Translations under genes and position numbers: made by a program
Shown here: piece after piece, positions 6,410-9,218 of the stretch
Layout: each line of letters starts with the position of its first letter
Position numbering within the stretch: position 1 is the stretch's first letter
Assembly: GCA_030607635.1 (NCBI GenBank)
Contig: JAUWJP010000047.1
Coordinates: 1 to 9,218 of the forward strand
Direction: 5' to 3'
DNA from: Candidatus Aminicenantota bacterium
Lineage (GTDB): Bacteria > Acidobacteriota > Aminicenantia > Aminicenantales > Aminicenantaceae
Length of the DNA stretch: 9,218 bases
The notes under the pieces: generated by a model
Databases searched by the model: none
What the model was told of the DNA's origin: nothing
The model's input: the letters and a program-made list of their open reading frames with translations, nothing else

Positions 6410-8788
6410 TTAATAAGAGAGTGTTTTCTGTAATTCTCTTGCTTTATCAACGTGCTGTCGAGATTCTTCGTATCTTCCCAATCTGTTATAGATATCAGCC
6501 AGGATAAAATGGCCGAGAATAGTGGATTTCAAATCTGGATTGAGACTGAGTCCGTTCTTTGCAAAACGAGCAGCCTCATCGAGGTCTCTTCCGCTGTCCA
6601 TATAAGCTTTAGCCAGGAAAATGTAGGCATTTGCATGTTTATCATTCTTCTCTATACAGCTTTTGAATTCTTTTATGGCTTTTTCCAATTCTTTTGCCTT
6701 TGCATACAAAAGGCCTAGATTGAAATCTGGCATGTGGTTAAATGGACTTGTTTCTTGCTCTTTTTTGTATTCCACAACAGCCAGGTTAAAATCCCCTCTT
6801 GCCTCATGAAGCAAAGCCATATTGAAATGAGCATTCAGAAGGGGAATGCTCCTCTCAATGCTCAGAGCTGTTTTAATCTCTTTTTCGGCCATGTCGTACA
6901 TTTTCTTCTTAAGATACACAGCACCTAATTTATTGTGAAAAACAGGACCTTCAGGATCGATAGTCACCGCAGACTTTAAATATCTCATGGCCTCATCCAG
7001 CTCACCTTGCTCTTCATATATATCTCCTAAATGCAAAAGGGGTTTCGTATCCTTGGGGTCAATATCGATCAACCGCTTAAATCCCACGATAGCATTATCA
7101 TCTTTTCCAGATTTTTTATAGGCTAAAGCAATTCCAAATATGGACTCGTAATAATCTGGATCCACTTCAAGGGCTTTTCTGAATTCTTCGATAGCCTCAT
7201 CATATTTCTTCTGTTTTGAATAGATGTTTCCAAGGATGTACCGGGCTTCAAGAACAGAAGGATCCTTCCCTAAGACATCCTTTATTTTTTTCTCAGCTTC
7301 GTCCATCCTCTCTTCTGTGACCAAAAACTGGGCGAGCTTTATCTCATTATAGAGCTCGATCTTGTCTTTCGGATCGGCCAGTTTGCCCTCTTTTTCTTTG
7401 GCTTTGGTGTGGAAAGAACCTATGTATCCTAAAGCTTGGAGTTTTACCAAGGAGTCGTTATCGATTTTTCTGGGGCCTACATCCTCGATTCCTTCTACGG
7501 CATATTCTTCGATCAAGGCCAACAACTCTCTTTTCATCTCATGGCCTAAGGAGGCTTTTTTGTTGACGAGGTTGTTGACCTCTCCTGGGTCCTCGTATAT
7601 GTCATAGAGTTCTGGTTGGGGGGCATCGATAAATTTGTACTGTCCTTTACGCAGGGACTTTAGTTCGCTCCAGCCATAATGATATCTAGGCCAGTACGTC
7701 TCACTGTAGGCAGAGCGCTCATCCTGAGCCTCATCCTCTAAAATAAGAGGTAATAAACTTTTTCCTTGCACGCTTTCCGGCATTTCTTCGTCAAGAAGAT
7801 GGAGAACAGTGGGCATAATATCTATACTTCTCACTTGGTTGGATACCACATGACCGGCATATTTTCCTTCTGGGAACCGAATGATGAGGGGCACTCTGAT
7901 ATCGGAATCATAGATGAAGAAACCATGGGCACTTTCTTTATGTTCGCCGAGGCTTTCCCCATGGTCTGCAGTAAAAATAATAAGAGTCTTATCAAATAAA
8001 TTCTTCTCTTCCATAAAATCCCGAAATTCGCCAATCAGTTGATCGACATAGGCAATTTCACCGTCATAGAGTCCGAAATGTCTCCCCTGGTACTCTGTTT
8101 TATAAGGCTCCGGAGGATCGTACGGGGTATGGGGATCGTACAGATGAATCCAGGCGAAGAATTTCTGCTGAGATTGGTTCTCCAGCCATTTATAGACTTC
8201 TGCCAACACCTCGTCTCCCCTTCTCTGGACAGAGTCAAGGCTTACTGTTTTGTACTTTGTCAGGTCAAAATTATCATAGTAGTAGTCAAAACCTTGATCC
8301 AGCCCCCAACGAGAATCGAGAACAAAAGCAGCCACGAAGGCTCCGGTTGTATAACCTTTGTTTTTCAAAGATTCAGCCAGAGTAATATGGCTCTCATCAA
8401 GGTAAAATCCCCCGTTATCGCGGATGCCATGAAGGAGAGGATAGGTCCCTGTCAGGATTGAAGAGTGGGAGGGAAGAGTTAGAGGAGCCTGGACGATGTT
8501 GTGTTCAAACAGAATTCCTTCGTTCGCCAATCGATTGATTTGAGGAGATTTTACCTTGTCGTAGCCATAGCATTCCAAATGATCCGCCCTGAGTGTGTCA
8601 ATAGTAAACAGGATGATATTCAGCTCCTCGATCTTAACCGGACTCAACATGGATTGGAAGTCCTTCAGGGTCTTATCGCTTCTTATTTCTTTCTCGGGCC
8701 TGGCTTTCAAGAAGAACAAATAGATGAGCAACCCGACCAAAACGAGGAAAATCACAGCCGGAATCCATATTCTTTTATTCATAATCAT
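6410..8788 (-). CDS. Membrane-anchored sulfatase/phosphatase-superfamily protein with nine TPR units
   Basis: This 792-residue protein has an N-terminal membrane segment (about 7-27) after a short basic start, so the rest should lie outside the cytoplasmic membrane. An alkaline-phosphatase/sulfatase-superfamily domain spans about 54-430. Likely metal and catalytic residues are D64 in TIDTLRADH, the nucleophile-position motif TLPSHSSILTG from T104, D218/H220 in YDPHTPY, D275/H276 in TADHGES, and H283 and H288. The usual sulfatase signature C/S-x-P-S-R reads T-L-P-S-H, with Thr where the formylglycine precursor would be. Ester hydrolysis or a transferase reaction with a Thr nucleophile is therefore more likely than classical formylglycine sulfatase chemistry. 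Substrate is unknown. Nine TPR-like units of 34-38 residues fill 473-788 and suggest a scaffold or partner-binding role. AAGGA (8793-8797) lies 4 nt before the ATG at 8788 and 10 nt before the in-frame ATG at 8782, so either may be used. The gene is convergent to the acs operon and shows no link to it. Confidence 0.88.
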   Translation of the reverse strand: MIMNKRIWIPAVIFLVLVGLLIYLFFLKARPEKEIRSDKTLKDFQSMLSPVKIEELNIILFTIDTLRADHLECYGYDKVKSPQINRLANEGILFEHNIVQAPLTLPSHSSILTGTYPLLHGIRDNGGFYLDESHITLAESLKNKGYTTGAFVAAFVLDSRWGLDQGFDYYYDNFDLTKYKTVSLDSVQRRGDEVLAEVYKWLENQSQQKFFAWIHLYDPHTPYDPPEPYKTEYQGRHFGLYDGEIAYVDQLIGEFRDFMEEKNLFDKTLIIFTADHGESLGEHKESAHGFFIYDSDIRVPLIIRFPEGKYAGHVVSNQVRSIDIMPTVLHLLDEEMPESVQGKSLLPLILEDEAQDERSAYSETYWPRYHYGWSELKSLRKGQYKFIDAPQPELYDIYEDPGEVNNLVNKKASLGHEMKRELLALIEEYAVEGIEDVGPRKIDNDSLVKLQALGYIGSFHTKAKEKEGKLADPKDKIELYNEIKLAQFLVTEERMDEAEKKIKDVLGKDPSVLEARYILGNIYSKQKKYDEAIEEFRKALEVDPDYYESIFGIALAYKKSGKDDNAIVGFKRLIDIDPKDTKPLLHLGDIYEEQGELDEAMRYLKSAVTIDPEGPVFHNKLGAVYLKKKMYDMAEKEIKTALSIERSIPLLNAHFNMALLHEARGDFNLAVVEYKKEQETSPFNHMPDFNLGLLYAKAKELEKAIKEFKSCIEKNDKHANAYIFLAKAYMDSGRDLDEAARFAKNGLSLNPDLKSTILGHFILADIYNRLGRYEESRQHVDKARELQKTLSY

Positions 8789-8950
8789 ATCTTCCTTCTC
8801 TTATGTATTTTATGATATTTATTATAATCAAGTCTATTCCGGGATGTTTTCCCAAATAATCAGGTAATTCAATCATAGCAGAAAGGATAGATGAATATAA
8901 GCCTCTATTTACCCCAGAAAAGCAGGAATAATGGAGGAAACAGGATATCC
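8789..8950. other. Intergenic spacer between the two TPR genes
   Basis: This 162-nt AT-rich spacer separates the stop of the partial TPR gene from the start of the sulfatase-like gene, both on the - strand. It holds the weak -10 candidate near its left end and a 10-bp palindrome, AGGATATCCT, at 8942-8951 that overlaps the stop of the partial gene. I see no rho-independent terminator with a T-run, no RNA gene and no convincing small ORF. The length suggests the two genes may be transcribed separately. Confidence 0.5.
8821..8826 (-). promoter_or_regulatory. Possible -10 element upstream of the sulfatase-like gene
   Basis: A perfect TATAAT reads on the - strand about 33 nt upstream of the start codon, which would put transcription start near 8814 with a leader of about 25 nt. 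No good -35 hexamer sits 16-18 nt further upstream and the region is very AT-rich. This is a weak candidate only. Confidence 0.25.
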
Positions 8951-9218
8951 TCAATCTAACTCAGATATCTTTTTTTTAAGGATTTTTACCTTTTCCTCAA
9001 CATCAGGTTGATGGTCGTTGATTTCCAATGATTTCTCCCACGCGGCCAGGGCTTCATCCCATATCCCCAGGCGGTAATAACATTCTCCTATTGAATTAAG
9101 AAGGTTTAAATTTATCCCATAATGGGAGAGAGCCTTGTTGTAGACGGCAATGGCCTGATCGAATTCCCCCAGAGCCTGATGGGATTTTCCCAAAAGAAAA
9201 TAGATTTGATAAGGAACC
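8951..9218 (-). CDS. TPR-repeat protein, C-terminal end only
   Basis: The - strand frame is open from the right edge to TGA at 8951-8953, giving about 89 residues. A TTG at 9193 could be read as a start, but the frame continues through it to the edge with TPR-like sequence (VPYQIYFLLGKSHQALGEFD), so the gene almost certainly begins outside the window. Two TPR units are visible: one with GKSHQALGEFDQAIAVYNKAL and one with IGECYYRLGIWDEALAAWEKSLEI. A charged helix ending in KKKISELD closes the protein. TPRs bind partner proteins; nothing here shows an enzymatic domain. It lies 162 nt upstream of the sulfatase-TPR gene on the same strand and might be a related protein or a partner, but only the tail can be seen. 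Confidence 0.8.
   Translation of the reverse strand, partial: VPYQIYFLLGKSHQALGEFDQAIAVYNKALSHYGINLNLLNSIGECYYRLGIWDEALAAWEKSLEINDHQPDVEEKVKILKKKISELD

Noticed and set aside
8039..8815. Two + strand frames of 140 and 104 codons
   Set aside because: They are antisense to the sulfatase-like domain and its membrane segment, whose motifs are clear. The translations show no family features.
8841..8853. GGGA/TCCC mini-hairpin in the spacer
   Set aside because: The stem is only 4 bp and has no T-run, so it is not distinguishable from chance.
8892..8960. Small + strand frame of about 22 codons with AAAGGA upstream
   Set aside because: It is too short, runs into the opposite gene's end, has no recognisable product and lies in AT-rich spacer where such frames arise by chance.
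9191..9193. TTG as the start of an 80-residue TPR protein
   Set aside because: The frame stays open to the window edge with TPR-like residues upstream, so this is an internal leucine codon of a larger gene.
1..9218. Defence system, CRISPR array, transposon or prophage
   Set aside because: No repeat-spacer pattern, transposase, integrase, terminal inverted repeats or defence-type domains were seen on either strand.

Overview
The left two thirds of the window is the 3' part of a bacterial carbonyl-branch Wood-Ljungdahl (acetyl-CoA pathway) operon on the + strand. In order it holds the last ~59 codons of acetyl-CoA synthase (acsB), a CooC-type nickel-insertion ATPase, the small and large subunits of the corrinoid iron-sulfur protein CFeSP (acsD, acsC), and the reductive activator of CFeSP (acsV/RACo). 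The joins are tight: 13 nt, a GTGA overlap, 2 nt and 12 nt. After a 62-nt gap that contains a plausible sigma70-type promoter comes a single-domain, MetH-type homocysteine S-methyltransferase, closed by a perfect 7-bp hairpin that abuts its stop codon.

The genes fit together as follows. CFeSP (AcsC+AcsD) carries the methyl group to acetyl-CoA synthase. CooC would load nickel into the CO dehydrogenase/acetyl-CoA synthase clusters. RACo uses ATP to return accidentally oxidised Co(II) CFeSP to the active Co(I) state. The homocysteine methyltransferase is the one unconventional member and may take methyl groups from a corrinoid protein into methionine. The methyl-H4folate:CFeSP methyltransferase (acsE) and the CO dehydrogenase subunit (acsA) are not in the window.

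The right third runs on the - strand, convergent to the acs operon. From the middle outward it holds a short stub resembling the C-terminus of a short-chain dehydrogenase/reductase (probably a gene remnant) with a small inverted repeat beside it. Next is a 792-residue membrane-anchored protein with an alkaline-phosphatase/sulfatase-superfamily domain and nine TPR units. After a 162-nt spacer comes the C-terminal end of a second TPR protein that runs off the right edge.

The organism looks like an uncultured strict anaerobe of moderately low GC, by eye about 40%. It has the bacterial-type acs gene set, not the archaeal cdh fusion set. Large sulfatase-TPR proteins are, from general knowledge, frequent in Acidobacteriota/Aminicenantes-like lineages, so such a lineage is a reasonable but unproven guess. 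I see no rRNA, tRNA, CRISPR array, insertion sequence or phage gene, and no convincing wholly new system. The points most worth checking are the homocysteine methyltransferase beside the CFeSP genes and the threonine in place of the formylglycine cysteine in the sulfatase-like protein.
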